DNA from: Schauerella fraxinea
GTDB taxonomy: Bacteria > Pseudomonadota > Gammaproteobacteria > Burkholderiales > Burkholderiaceae_B
DNA length: 64,000 nucleotides
NCBI GenBank assembly: GCA_030849965.1
Contig: JAVDKL010000001.1
Span: 2,772,554 to 2,836,553 of the forward strand
Direction: 5' to 3'
Shown here: in pieces, positions 36,028 to 44,929 of the stretch
How positions within the stretch are numbered: the stretch's first letter is position 1
Layout of the letters: every line of letters starts with the position of its first letter
Notes under the pieces: generated by a model
The model's input: the letters and a program-made list of their open reading frames with translations, nothing else
The model's database searches: none
Told to the model about the DNA's origin: nothing
Made by a program: the position numbers and the translations under genes

Positions 36028-37500
36028 CTATCCAAGCGTGAGCGGGATAAAGATCTTGCTGTCGTCACGTTGCACCAGCAGTGCCACATTCTTGCCTGCG
36101 CCATCTACCAGTTTGCGCAATTGCTCCACATCCTTCAGTGGCACGCCGTTGAACGCCAGGATCACATCGCCGGCTTGAATGCCGGCCACTGCCGCAGGTC
36201 CATTGGCGCTAGCCACCAGAAGACCCGACTCGATGCCCGATTGCGCACGCTCTTGCGGCGAAAGTTGACGCACCGCCAAGCCCAATTTGGCTTGGTCGGA
36301 TTGAGCCTTCTTGGCATCGTTCTCAGCAACCTTCCATTCGCCGATCGTCACCGACAAGGTCTTCTCGGCCTTCTCGCGCATCACGGCAACCTTGGCCGCG
36401 CTGCCGGGCGTGGCGTCTGCCACCGCAGCAGGCAAGTCGGACGAATGCTCGATCGCACGGCCGTTGAAGCCCGTGATCACGTCGCCCACCTGCAAACCGG
36501 CCTTGGCAGCGGGACTGTCCTTCTCGACCGAACTCACCAATGCGCCACCGGCCTTCTCAAGCCCGAACGATCGCGCCAACGCTTGGTTGACCTCTTGCAC
36601 GGCCACGCCCAAACGACCGCGCGTCACGTGGCCATGTGCCACCAATTGCTGCTGCACTTTGGTCGCCACGTCGATCGGAATCGCAAACGACAAACCCTGA
36701 TATCCGCCCGTGCGGCTATAGATCTGCGAGTTGATGCCGATCACTTCGCCTTGAGCGTTAAAGAGCGGGCCGCCGGAGTTGCCGGGATTCACGGCCACGT
36801 CCGTTTGGATAAAGGGCACATAGGTGTCTTCAGGCAAGCTGCGCGATTTGGCGCTGATGATGCCGGCCGTCGCGGTGTTGTCAAAGCCGTAAGGCGAGCC
36901 GATGGCAAGCACGGGTTCACCCACCTTGGCGTCGCCAGGATTGCCGATACGCACGACCGGCAAATCTTTTGCCTCGATGCGAATCACCGCAATGTCGCTT
37001 TGCTTATCGGCGCCGAGCACCTTCGCTTTGAACTCGCGTCGATCTGTCAGGCGCACCGTCACGTCGGTCGCGCCATCCACCACGTGTGCATTGGTGAGAA
37101 TCAAGCCATCGGCGCTCACGATAAAGCCCGAGCCCTGACCCCGCGTCATATGCGGCTTGCTCGGCGTTTGCGCCTGAGGACCGAAGCGCCGGAAAAATTC
37201 GTTCATTGGATCGTCGGGCGACAAGCCGGGAATGCCTGCCGAGTCGTCGTCTTCCGCTTTGGACTTGCCGGTCACGCTGATATTGACGACCGCAGGTCCG
37301 GCCTTCTCGACGATGCCCGAGAAATCGGTGGCCGTGGCCAGGCCGGGGGTATGGGTGACGCTACTGCTGCTGGGCGCGACCAGCGAAACCGGCGTCGTCT
37401 GCGCCACAGCGGCACCTGCGGACGAGTAGACGATTCCGCCGGTAACGGCCGTCAGGACGGCGGCTGCAAGCGCTGAACGCGCAAAGACTTGACCTTTCAT
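36028..37500 (-). CDS. DegP/HtrA-type periplasmic serine protease
   Basis: A 490-residue Do-family protease/chaperone. The signal peptide covers about the first 33 residues (cleavage near AAVAQ). The catalytic triad is His in LTNAHVVDGATD, Asp in KQSDIAVIRIEA and Ser in AVNPGNSGGPLFNAQGEV. Two PDZ domains follow (GRLGVAVQEVN to about residue 375, and a second from about 400). It degrades or refolds damaged envelope proteins. A CTTAAG-type box lies 62-78 bases upstream of its ATG, and the two-component genes sit just upstream on the same strand. Confidence 0.93.
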   Translation of the reverse strand: MKGQVFARSALAAAVLTAVTGGIVYSSAGAAVAQTTPVSLVAPSSSSVTHTPGLATATDFSGIVEKAGPAVVNISVTGKSKAEDDDSAGIPGLSPDDPMNEFFRRFGPQAQTPSKPHMTRGQGSGFIVSADGLILTNAHVVDGATDVTVRLTDRREFKAKVLGADKQSDIAVIRIEAKDLPVVRIGNPGDAKVGEPVLAIGSPYGFDNTATAGIISAKSRSLPEDTYVPFIQTDVAVNPGNSGGPLFNAQGEVIGINSQIYSRTGGYQGLSFAIPIDVATKVQQQLVAHGHVTRGRLGVAVQEVNQALARSFGLEKAGGALVSSVEKDSPAAKAGLQVGDVITGFNGRAIEHSSDLPAAVADATPGSAAKVAVMREKAEKTLSVTIGEWKVAENDAKKAQSDQAKLGLAVRQLSPQERAQSGIESGLLVASANGPAAVAGIQAGDVILAFNGVPLKDVEQLRKLVDGAGKNVALLVQRDDSKIFIPLTLG

Positions 37501-37561
37501 GATGCACTCCTTGGGACCGGGGACACGATGTCCCGATGAGGTAGAAGCGTAGAAAGGCAGA

Positions 37562-37578
37562 CTTAACGCAAACTTAAG
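37562..37578 (-). promoter_or_regulatory. PmrA/QseB-type direct-repeat box upstream of htrA
   Basis: On the minus strand: CTTAAG-N5-GTTAAG (plus strand CTTAAC GCAAA CTTAAG), 62-78 bases upstream of the htrA ATG. Two half-sites 11 bp apart match the YTTAA-N6-YTTAA pattern known for PmrA/BasR and QseB. A second, perfect copy precedes the ABC/regulator operon at 41642-41658. Confidence 0.6.
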
Positions 37579-37733
37579 AGATCGAAAATTTTTGTGTGCC
37601 GCGAACGATTATTTCGTCCGCGCGCGCCAGGTGGGAGAACGGCATTCAGGCGTGCGCCTGCAACGGCGAACTTGCGCGCAATCGTCCGTCGGCGTTCCCG
37701 TCTGTCTGCGTTCGATACCGAGCGCTGGAGCGC

Positions 37734-39086
37734 TCAGAGCGTTCGAGGCAGCCGCACCAATGCCAGCAAACCGCTTTCGGTATTGGACAGCTCGATGCGC
37801 GCGCCATGTGCATCTGCGATGCGTTGCGCGATCGTCAGCCCCAGACCGCTCCCATTGGCATGATGCAAATGAGCACTGGGCGCACGGTAGAAGCGGTCGA
37901 ACACGCGCGCACGGTCGGCCTCGTCGATACCGGGGCCGCCATCCTGGATGCCCACGACGCAGCCATCGGCTTCTTCACGCACGAAGATGTCGACCACGCC
38001 CCCGCGCGGCGTGTAATGCAGGGCGTTGTCGATCAAGGTGCCCAACAGGATGCGCAACGCGGCGGCATTGCCGCGCACGAATACCGGCGTGTGATCGATC
38101 ACACCGAGATCGATTCCCTGCGCGTCGGCCACGGCCGCGAAATCGGCGATCGCCTCCTGCACGATGGGAACGACGGCAATGCTCGCCGCATGCTCGTCCG
38201 ACGCTCCCGGCTCCTGGCGGGCGAGGATCAGCAACTGCTGCAGCAAGTGACTGCTGCGATCGATCCCGCGCCGCAGTTGTTCAAAGGCTGCCTCGCGCGC
38301 TTCCGGGGCCTGCGCGCGTTCGGCCACCTGCGCCTGCAACCGCAGCGCCGTCAACGGCGTACGCAGTTCATGCGCAGCATCCGCCACGAATGCCCGCTGG
38401 GCTTGCATGGCATCCTGCAATCGTGCCAACAGATCGTTGAGCGCATGCATCAGTGGTTGAATCTCGGTGGGCAATCCGCGCTCGGAAATGGCCTCGAGCT
38501 GATCGGCATCGCGCGCCTGAACCTCGGCGGCCGCGCGGCGCACAGGCGCCAAACCACGTCCCACGGCGATCCAGATGATGATCCCCAGGATCGGGAAGAA
38601 GAGCAGCAAGGGGGCCACTGTCTTGATGGCCATTTGCGCCGCCACGGCCTGGCGGGCGCTTTGCGGCTGACCGATCTGCACCACCGTGTTGCCGATCTGG
38701 GCGGCATAGATCCGCCACATGCCGTCGTCTCGCGGCACGTTGGCAAAGCCAAGCTCGGCGCGCTGCGGCAACGCCATGCGCGAATGCGACCGATAAATCA
38801 CTGAACCGTTGTTGTCCCAGATCTGGATTAGGATATCTTCACCGGCAGCGATACCGCCCTGGCGCGCAGGCGCGATCGGCGCAAAGGCCTCACGCGGCAG
38901 CGATGCGGAAATTTGCTTGAGCTGATAATCGAATAAGGCATCGGCTTCCGCGCGCGCCTGAAAATAGAGCGCCGTACCCGCGAGCGCAATGCCGCACGAC
39001 AATCCCAGTGCCAGCCACAGCAACAGGGTGCGACGGATCGACGTGGTGCCAAAGGGCTTGAACGCGCGCACAGGCCGCACCGTCAT
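37734..39086 (-). CDS. Sensor histidine kinase (QseC/PmrB/TctE-like)
   Basis: A 450-residue two-component sensor. The first membrane helix is TLLLWLALGLSCGIALAGTA and the second lies at about residues 175-195 (VAPLLLFFPILGIIIWIAVG); about 130 periplasmic residues lie between. The phospho-accepting His is in AHELRTPLTALRLQAQ. The ATPase domain has N-box LIDNALHYTP, G1 IQDGGPGIDE and G2 NGSGLGLTIAQRIA. It overlaps the response-regulator gene by ATGA, so the two proteins are a cognate pair. The periplasmic ligand is unknown. Confidence 0.93.
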   Translation of the reverse strand: MTVRPVRAFKPFGTTSIRRTLLLWLALGLSCGIALAGTALYFQARAEADALFDYQLKQISASLPREAFAPIAPARQGGIAAGEDILIQIWDNNGSVIYRSHSRMALPQRAELGFANVPRDDGMWRIYAAQIGNTVVQIGQPQSARQAVAAQMAIKTVAPLLLFFPILGIIIWIAVGRGLAPVRRAAAEVQARDADQLEAISERGLPTEIQPLMHALNDLLARLQDAMQAQRAFVADAAHELRTPLTALRLQAQVAERAQAPEAREAAFEQLRRGIDRSSHLLQQLLILARQEPGASDEHAASIAVVPIVQEAIADFAAVADAQGIDLGVIDHTPVFVRGNAAALRILLGTLIDNALHYTPRGGVVDIFVREEADGCVVGIQDGGPGIDEADRARVFDRFYRAPSAHLHHANGSGLGLTIAQRIADAHGARIELSNTESGLLALVRLPRTL

Positions 39087-39739
39087 TGCGGCACGCGGTA
39101 GCCGACCCCGCGCACGTTCTTGATCAGGTCGACGCCCAATTTCTTGCGCAGGGCGTGAATGTGTACTTCGACTGCGTTGCTGCCCACGCTATCGTCCCAT
39201 CCATAAAGTTTTTCTTCGAGTTGTGCTCGCGACAACACCGCACCCGGCCGGTCCAGCAATGCTTGCAGTAACGCGAACTCGCGTCCAGAGAGATGCACCG
39301 GCGTCCCATCCAGTCGCACCTCGCGTGTGGCGGGATTGAGCGTCATGGCGCCGTACTGGATCACCGGCTCGGCGCGCCCCGCGCGCCGGCGCGTCAACGC
39401 TCGGATGCGCGCCGCAAGCTCATCCAGGTCGAAGGGTTTGATCACATAATCGTCAGCGCCGGCGTCCAACCCCGCGATGCGATCGGCGACCGCATCGCGG
39501 GCCGTCAGAATGATCACGGGGTGCTGCGCCCCACGCGCGCGCAAACTGCGCAGGACCTCGATGCCGCTTTTGCCGGGCAAGCCCAAATCGAGCAGCACCA
39601 GATCGAAGGTCTCCACGCGCAAGGCCGTGGTGGCCTGCTCGCCATCCGTGACCCAATCGATCGCGAAGCCGTCTTGCCGCAAGCCGGCGCAAACCGCCTG
39701 CCCCACCATCTGATCATCTTCAACCAACAACAAGCGCAT
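39083..39739 (-). CDS. OmpR-family response regulator (PmrA/QseB/TctD-like)
   Basis: A 218-residue transcription regulator. The receiver domain has the acidic pocket LLLVEDDQ, phospho-Asp in FDLVLLDLGLPGKSG, Thr in ILTARD and Lys in DDYVIKPFDLDEL. The winged helix ends with the recognition part SVGSNAVEVHIHALRKKLG and NVRGVGYRVPQ, the form seen in the PmrA/QseB branch, whose members bind CTTAA direct repeats. Such repeats occur upstream of its operon and of htrA. ATG overlaps the end of the ABC gene by 20 bases. Confidence 0.94.
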   Translation of the reverse strand: MRLLLVEDDQMVGQAVCAGLRQDGFAIDWVTDGEQATTALRVETFDLVLLDLGLPGKSGIEVLRSLRARGAQHPVIILTARDAVADRIAGLDAGADDYVIKPFDLDELAARIRALTRRRAGRAEPVIQYGAMTLNPATREVRLDGTPVHLSGREFALLQALLDRPGAVLSRAQLEEKLYGWDDSVGSNAVEVHIHALRKKLGVDLIKNVRGVGYRVPQ

Positions 39740-41591
39740 GGTTCCACCCCGCGTCGGGCGCCGACCTGATCGTGGCGGCGTCGTCAGCCCTAAGTGTAAG
39801 CGTGCGCGGATGAAAATCGGCCAACGATTCGCGATGCGCCACGCTCATGATCGCCGTCTTGGGCAGTTGCTCGATCAGCACACGGTACAGCCGGCGCTCA
39901 GTATCGAGGTCCAGCGCACTGGTCGACTCATCCAGGAAAGCCATTTGCGGCCGCTGCAATAGCACGCGAGCAAAACCCACGCGCTGCTGCTCGCCGGGCG
40001 ACAGGCGTCGGCCCCAATGATCGGGTTTCAGCAATTCGGAAATGAACGCGCCCAACCCACATAGCTCGAGCACGGTTGCACAGGATGCGTCGTCAAAACG
40101 ATCCACCATATCGGGGTAGCACAGCGCCGCCTTCAAGGTGCCGATCGGCATATAGCTCTGTTGCGGCACAAACAGCATGCGCATATTCTCCGCCACGACG
40201 ACCGCGCCCGTGCGATAGGGCCACAGACCGGCGACAGCGCGAAGCAGCGTACTTTTGCCGATTCCGGACGCGCCCTTGATTAGCCAGCGTTCGCCTGGCA
40301 TGACGCGAAAGTCGGGGATTGCCACAAGCGGTGAGCCATCGGGGCGCTGCAGATGAAGCGATTGCGTGTGCAGCAGCGCACGCGGCGGATGCGCAACGGA
40401 TGATGGCGCCGCGGATGAAAGGGATGCCGATGACGCCTGGCCGGAGGCATGCATGGGGGTCGGCACAAACAAGGGTGTGGGCGCGGACTCGACTTGCGAA
40501 GGGCCCGACGGTTGCGGCGACGGTTCACCGTGTTCGCCGTGTTCGCCGCGCGCCAATGCCAGCTTGAACTCGCGCAACCGATTGACCGTCGCGCGCCACT
40601 CAGCCAAAGTCGCGTAATTGAGGATGAACCACGACAGAGAATCGCTCACCGTGCCGAACGCCCGCGCCACCTGAATCAACACGCCAAACGAATAGGCACC
40701 GGCAAAGTAATGCGGCGTGGCCAGCGACAACGGCAGGATGATGGCCGCTTGCGAGTACATCGACGTCATGAAGGTGAGCCGTTTGGTCAGCGACATAATG
40801 CGCCGCCAATTATCGCGAATATGGCCGAACCGCCTACCCGCATCCGACCCTTCGGCGTGCGCGCCGCCATACAGCGCGATTTGCTCGGCATTTTCACGCA
40901 CGCGAATCAAGCCGAAGCGAAAGTCAGCCTCCACCTGCTGTTGACGATAATTGATCGCCACCAGCGGCGCGCCGAACCGCTTGATCAATACCGATCCCAC
41001 CAACGCGTACACCATCGCGGCCCACACCATATACCCGGGGATATCGATCTGATAAGTGGCCAGCACGATGCTGGCCGCACCGCCGAGCGTCCACAAAATC
41101 GACATGAACGACACCAACGTCACGACCGTGGAAATCAAATCGAGGAAAAGCGACAACGTCGTCGTCGCCAGCCCTTGCAGATCGTCCGCGATACGCTGAT
41201 CGGGGTTATCGGCCGTGCCATCGCGCTCAATGCGATAAAACGCATGGTCGCCCAGCCACTCGTGGATATACCGGCGCGTCATCCACTGCCGCCAGCGAAA
41301 CCCCAATGCCTGCCGCAAATAAAGGCTATATACCGCCAGGATAATGAAGCTGAAAGCCAGCCACGTGAATGTCCACAACAGACCGCCAAAGGCCTCGACC
41401 TGCTTGCCTTCCAGTGCGTTATAGAAACCGGCGTTCCACGCGTTCAACCGTACGTTGATATACACGATGGTCAGATTCATCGCGATGATGGCAGCGATCA
41501 ATCCGCGCGCCGCCCAGCGCTCGTCCGACACCCAGAATGGCCGGATCAATTGCCAGGTGGTCAGTGCCTGAGGGGCTTTGGGGGAAGTCAT
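39720..41591 (-). CDS. SbmA/YddA-type ABC transporter (fused permease and ATPase)
   Basis: A 623-residue ABC half-transporter of the SbmA_BacA/ABCD class. The N-terminal six-helix domain includes NLTIVYINVRLNAWNAGFYN and SLTKRLTFMTSMYSQAAIIL. A Ser/Pro/Ala-rich linker at about 360-420 joins the ATPase: Walker A IKGASGIGKSTLLRAVAG, signature LSPGEQQRVGFARVLL, Walker B MAFLDESTSALD. Relatives import peptides, cobalamin or peptide antibiotics. ATG 41591 is preferred to TTG 41615. Transcription continues into the two-component genes, so its activity may be tied to the same envelope signal. Confidence 0.88.
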   Translation of the reverse strand: MTSPKAPQALTTWQLIRPFWVSDERWAARGLIAAIIAMNLTIVYINVRLNAWNAGFYNALEGKQVEAFGGLLWTFTWLAFSFIILAVYSLYLRQALGFRWRQWMTRRYIHEWLGDHAFYRIERDGTADNPDQRIADDLQGLATTTLSLFLDLISTVVTLVSFMSILWTLGGAASIVLATYQIDIPGYMVWAAMVYALVGSVLIKRFGAPLVAINYRQQQVEADFRFGLIRVRENAEQIALYGGAHAEGSDAGRRFGHIRDNWRRIMSLTKRLTFMTSMYSQAAIILPLSLATPHYFAGAYSFGVLIQVARAFGTVSDSLSWFILNYATLAEWRATVNRLREFKLALARGEHGEHGEPSPQPSGPSQVESAPTPLFVPTPMHASGQASSASLSSAAPSSVAHPPRALLHTQSLHLQRPDGSPLVAIPDFRVMPGERWLIKGASGIGKSTLLRAVAGLWPYRTGAVVVAENMRMLFVPQQSYMPIGTLKAALCYPDMVDRFDDASCATVLELCGLGAFISELLKPDHWGRRLSPGEQQRVGFARVLLQRPQMAFLDESTSALDLDTERRLYRVLIEQLPKTAIMSVAHRESLADFHPRTLTLRADDAATIRSAPDAGWNHALVVG

Positions 41592-41641
41592 TGCGGCAAC
41601 CTGTCGATCATTCAAGATTCGACCGATTCTTCGCCTGCCGA

Positions 41642-41658
41642 CTTAAGAGAGACTTAAG
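41642..41658 (-). promoter_or_regulatory. PmrA/QseB-type box upstream of the ABC/two-component operon
   Basis: Two perfect CTTAAG hexamers separated by five bases (CTTAAG AGAGA CTTAAG on the plus strand), 51-67 bases upstream of the ABC transporter ATG. The same half-site spacing as the box before htrA and the published YTTAA-N6-YTTAA pattern for this regulator branch. Suggests autoregulation. Confidence 0.65.
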
Positions 41659-41766
41659 GGAAGAGAAATCTGCTGAGCGCGGGACTCAGGACACATCCAT
41701 GAGCGATTCAGGAACGCTCATGGCAGTAGGGGCTGACGCATGTTCTGAGTGGATGGGCACAGGCTA

Positions 41767-42039
41767 TTACTTGCGCGCACCCGAACCGCTCAGTCCGACT
41801 ACACCGCTTACGCCAAGTCCAGATGCACCGTTCGATCCTAATCCCGATACCTTCGCGGTGTCGGTCATTGGCTTTTCCGGATTCGTAACGGCATCGCTCG
41901 CACTGACTTGCCCCTTGGAAGGCCCGTCGACGGCGTAGAGCCCGATAACGGTAGCGACGACCACGACAACCCGCAACCAGCCGGACGATCGCTTGGACGG
42001 CGTAGGACAGGAATTCGATGATGCTGCGGTGGTGGACAA
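41767..42039 (-). CDS. Small single-helix protein with Gly/Ser-rich tail (hypothetical)
   Basis: A 90-residue frame from TTG 42039, which has an unusually good AGGGAGAA site six bases upstream. Residues 1-17 are Ser/Thr-rich, then one membrane helix (WLRVVVVVATVIGLYAV) and a tail ending in a run of Gly-Leu/Ser-Gly repeats (GLGSNGASGLGVSGVVGLSG). No family recognised. It could be a chance frame, but the ribosome site and the helix argue for a real small membrane protein. It lies upstream of the ABC operon box, on the same strand. Confidence 0.45.
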   Translation of the reverse strand: MSTTAASSNSCPTPSKRSSGWLRVVVVVATVIGLYAVDGPSKGQVSASDAVTNPEKPMTDTAKVSGLGSNGASGLGVSGVVGLSGSGARK

Positions 42040-42587
42040 GGACTTCTCCCTATTGTTCGAGCCCAAAGCGTAGCGAGCGGCGCACCTGAAATACCAAATG
42101 CTTGCGAGGGGTATCACTCGTTACAAAGCAGAAAGATTGGCTGCACTCCGTTCAAAGATAAGCCACCCTCCAATCCAAAAGAATAGGTACCACGTACTAG
42201 GGCGTTGGGATGACTGCACAAGGATGTCTCTAGCGGGAAGTACGCTGCACCTGTGCAACAAGCAGTCAACCGTCGTAGTGAAGCTCTAGTCGCTGTGACT
42301 TAGGATTGAGAGTGAGCACTTACTTTTTCGATAGTTGGGCCGAATCTTATAAATGCGGGTGAGTAGTGCAGACGAACTCGGCTCCACGCCATTGACTGGG
42401 GAAAACGAGCATGCTTCGGAGCTGTATACAGGCACGTATTCACGGCATAATTAATTTGTGACATCTAGCCTGCGCATGTTTGCCCGGGCCCCGGCTATTA
42501 AAGCGACGGTCCAAACATGTGCAACGCGCCCTCCGATTTTCTGGAGGTTCAGCCATCTTTACGCACAACAACAAGGGGAACCCAATC
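42040..42587. other. AT-richer intergenic stretch without a recognisable gene
   Basis: About 550 bases with visibly lower GC than its neighbours and frequent stops in all frames; the longest open frames have no ribosome site or family motif. The last part must contain the promoter of the Bug receptor gene. No tRNA, repeat array or attachment site was found. Confidence 0.5.
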
Positions 42588-43571
42588 ATGTTGCGTTTAG
42601 TACTTGCCGCTGCCGTCGCGCTTGCCGTCAACGCGCCTGCCGTCGCCGAAGAGGCCGCCTGGCCTACCCGTGCCATCACCATCGTCGGAGGCTTCCCCGG
42701 TGGCGCCGGCACCGATATCTACACGCGTAAGCTAGGCCAGGAGCTCACCGCAGCCTGGAATGTGCCGATCGTGTCGGACAACCGCACCGGCGCCGGCGGC
42801 AACGTCGCCTCCGACATCGTGGCCCGCGCCGCCCCCGACGGCTACACCTTCCTGTTTGCCACGGCCGGTACGCACGCCATCAACGCGGCGCTCTACAAGA
42901 GCCTGCCGTTCGACGTGCAACGCGACTTCACGCACATCGCCCTGCTGGGTGACGTGCCCAATGTGTTGCTCGTAAATAGCGACAAATATCCCGATGTGAA
43001 GTCGTGCCAAGACCTGATGGCCATTGCACGCAAGAATCCCGGCAAGCTGAATTACGCCTCCACGGGCAACGGTGCATCAGGCCACTTGGCTGGTGCCCTG
43101 TTCGGAAACATGGGCAAACTGGAAATCGTGCATGTGCCTTATCGCGGCCAAGGTCCCGCCATGACTGCACTGCTCGCCGGTGAAGTCGACTTCATGTTCA
43201 ACCAGTCCGCACCCAGCATCGCCGCCGTCAAAGGCGGCAAGGTGCGCGCCTTGGGCGTCACCGTGTCGAAACCGATTCCCGCCCTGCCCGGCGTGCCAAC
43301 GATCGCCGATGGCTGCGGCTTGGCCGGTTATGAAAGCAGCACGTGGTATGGCTTGATGGGGCCCGCGAAGTTGCCTGAAGCGATTCAGAAGAAGATGAGT
43401 GCCGAAGTGGTGCGCATCATTCAAACGCCGGAATTCAAATCGTGGCTCACCGATACGCAAGGTATCGCACCCGCCGCGGATCCCAGTCCGGAAGCCTTTA
43501 AGAAAGTGCACGAGGCCGACGTGAAACGCTGGGCCGAGGTGGTCAAGCTGTCGGGCGCGACGGTGGATTGA
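42588..43571 (+). CDS. Bug/TctC-family periplasmic solute receptor
   Basis: A 327-residue extracytoplasmic receptor with signal peptide (cleavage near NAPAVAE). Family motifs: ITIVGGFPGGAGTDIYTRKL, VSDNRTGAGGNVASDIVARA, PDGYTFLFATAGTHAIN and HVPYRGQGPAMTALLAGEVD. Bug proteins bind small carboxylates, amides or vitamins; most of them in Alcaligenaceae have no transporter genes beside them, as here. ATG 42588 has AAGGGGAA upstream. Convergent with the AraC regulator gene. Confidence 0.93.
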   Translation: MLRLVLAAAVALAVNAPAVAEEAAWPTRAITIVGGFPGGAGTDIYTRKLGQELTAAWNVPIVSDNRTGAGGNVASDIVARAAPDGYTFLFATAGTHAINAALYKSLPFDVQRDFTHIALLGDVPNVLLVNSDKYPDVKSCQDLMAIARKNPGKLNYASTGNGASGHLAGALFGNMGKLEIVHVPYRGQGPAMTALLAGEVDFMFNQSAPSIAAVKGGKVRALGVTVSKPIPALPGVPTIADGCGLAGYESSTWYGLMGPAKLPEAIQKKMSAEVVRIIQTPEFKSWLTDTQGIAPAADPSPEAFKKVHEADVKRWAEVVKLSGATVD

Positions 43572-43610
43572 TGGTTGGACATGAGGGCGCTTACGTAGGT
43601 TCTCATCGAC

Positions 43611-43638
43611 ATCGTGCGCGGTGCGCGCCGCGCACGAT
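43611..43638. terminator. Bidirectional stem-loop between convergent genes
   Basis: ATCGTGCGCGG (43611-43621) pairs perfectly with CCGCGCACGAT (43628-43638) around a six-base loop, between the ends of the Bug gene and the AraC gene. Only short T-runs flank it. Confidence 0.55.
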
Positions 43639-43728
43639 CGTCTTGCCCCATATTGCCTTACCCCTATCGCCTTATCCGCGTCGCTGGCTATTCAATCGCG
43701 AACACCGCGAGCGTTCGAAAACGTGCCG

Positions 43729-44784
43729 TCACCGTCGCGAGCGCACTTGCCCCGGCGAGATGTCGAAACAGCGCTTGAACGCCGTCGCGAAATTGGCGGC
43801 GCTCGTGTAGCCGGCGATGTCAGCGGCCTCACCCACCGTGGCGCCGTCGCGTTCCAACGCCACGCGCGCCCGCATCAGCCGCGCGTCGCGCAAGTAGTTC
43901 ACGACCGTCTTGCCCCACGTGGCGCGGAAATGACGCTGCAGCGTATTCACGCTTACGCACGCGCGTTGCGCGATATCGTGCAACGAGAGTGACTCCGCTT
44001 CCACGCTATCAAGAAGGTCGCGCACTTCGCACATCCGCATGCGGTCCCGCTCGCGCAGCGATGCGGTGGGCGATGTGCCCCGCACGAGTTGCCACGCTTG
44101 GGGGTCCGCAAGGCGTTTCGCCGTTTGCGGTTCGAGGCAGCCCAGCGCCTCGACGATCACATCAAGCGCGCGCGACTCGAGATAGAGCCGCCACAATGCC
44201 GGCGTGAGTTCCGGTGGGCGCAGCATCTGTTCGACCAGCGTCACCGCTTGTTGAGAGGGTGTCCACATGCGAGTGGCAAGATGGCGCGCAAAAAAAGCGT
44301 TGTCGGTAAAGTCGATACCCAAACGGCTTTGCAGCCATGTGGTGCTTAAGGTCAGCGCAGCGGTGCGTTCGCGCTCGCCCCGCCGGGATTGTCTGAAAAA
44401 CGATTCACGGCGCTTGAGCGACACGATCGATCCGCGGGCGGCCTGATCCTGCGCGGGATCCAGCACCAGTCGGCGATCGCCATAGCTCACATCGGATTTG
44501 CCGCCGATCACCAGTGCGATCCGCAATCCTGGCTCGAGCGTGCCATGCACATTCACACCGCGCACGTCCTTCAAGTCCACACGCAACAGACGCAGCCCTG
44601 CCGCCAACTCGGTGGCGTCGAACAATCCATCCAGGGTTGGCTCCACACCCAACGGCGCGCGAACGTAGTACTGCGCGGTGGTATGACCTGAGTGGAACCG
44701 CACCGTGTGGCCCGCATAAGGCGCGGTCACGCCAGACAAAGACGACATAGGCAAAAAGGATGGCAATAGAGGCCGAATTTGCAT
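43729..44784 (-). CDS. AraC-family regulator (PchR/BfeR-like)
   Basis: About 351 residues. The C-terminal 100 hold the two helix-turn-helix units (SLHDIAQRACVSVNTLQRHF and VGEAADIAGYTSAANFATAF, then KRCFDISPGQVR). The N-terminal half (GLRIALVIGGKSDVSYGDRR) is a cupin-like sensing domain as in PchR-type siderophore regulators. Divergent from a FepA/BfeA-type receptor gene, the same arrangement as bfeR-bfeA in Bordetella, so it probably activates the receptor when the siderophore is present. Start uncertain: ATG 44784 or 44748, neither with a strong ribosome site. Confidence 0.85.
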   Translation of the reverse strand: MQIRPLLPSFLPMSSLSGVTAPYAGHTVRFHSGHTTAQYYVRAPLGVEPTLDGLFDATELAAGLRLLRVDLKDVRGVNVHGTLEPGLRIALVIGGKSDVSYGDRRLVLDPAQDQAARGSIVSLKRRESFFRQSRRGERERTAALTLSTTWLQSRLGIDFTDNAFFARHLATRMWTPSQQAVTLVEQMLRPPELTPALWRLYLESRALDVIVEALGCLEPQTAKRLADPQAWQLVRGTSPTASLRERDRMRMCEVRDLLDSVEAESLSLHDIAQRACVSVNTLQRHFRATWGKTVVNYLRDARLMRARVALERDGATVGEAADIAGYTSAANFATAFKRCFDISPGQVRSRR

Positions 44785-44883
44785 CCAGATTGAGGGCCGG
44801 ATGACTCGGCGATTTCGCAAAGCGAACAGGTGTTTGCACAAAGCCTTTCCTGAACGAGTCCTGACATAATGCCATCGCTAAAA

Positions 44884-44902
44884 AACAATAACAATCATTC
44901 TT
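44884..44902. promoter_or_regulatory. Fur-like box
   Basis: AACAATAACAATCATTCTT agrees with the classical 19-bp Fur consensus at 13 positions and lies 28-46 bases upstream of the receptor ATG, in the divergent promoter region. Repression by iron-loaded Fur is expected. Confidence 0.65.
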
Positions 44903-44929
44903 AATTAGAAATTCTCTAAGGAAATCAGG

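Noticed and set aside
36070-37476. 468-codon frame antisense to htrA
   Set aside because: It lies wholly inside htrA and has no signal peptide, motif or ribosome site.
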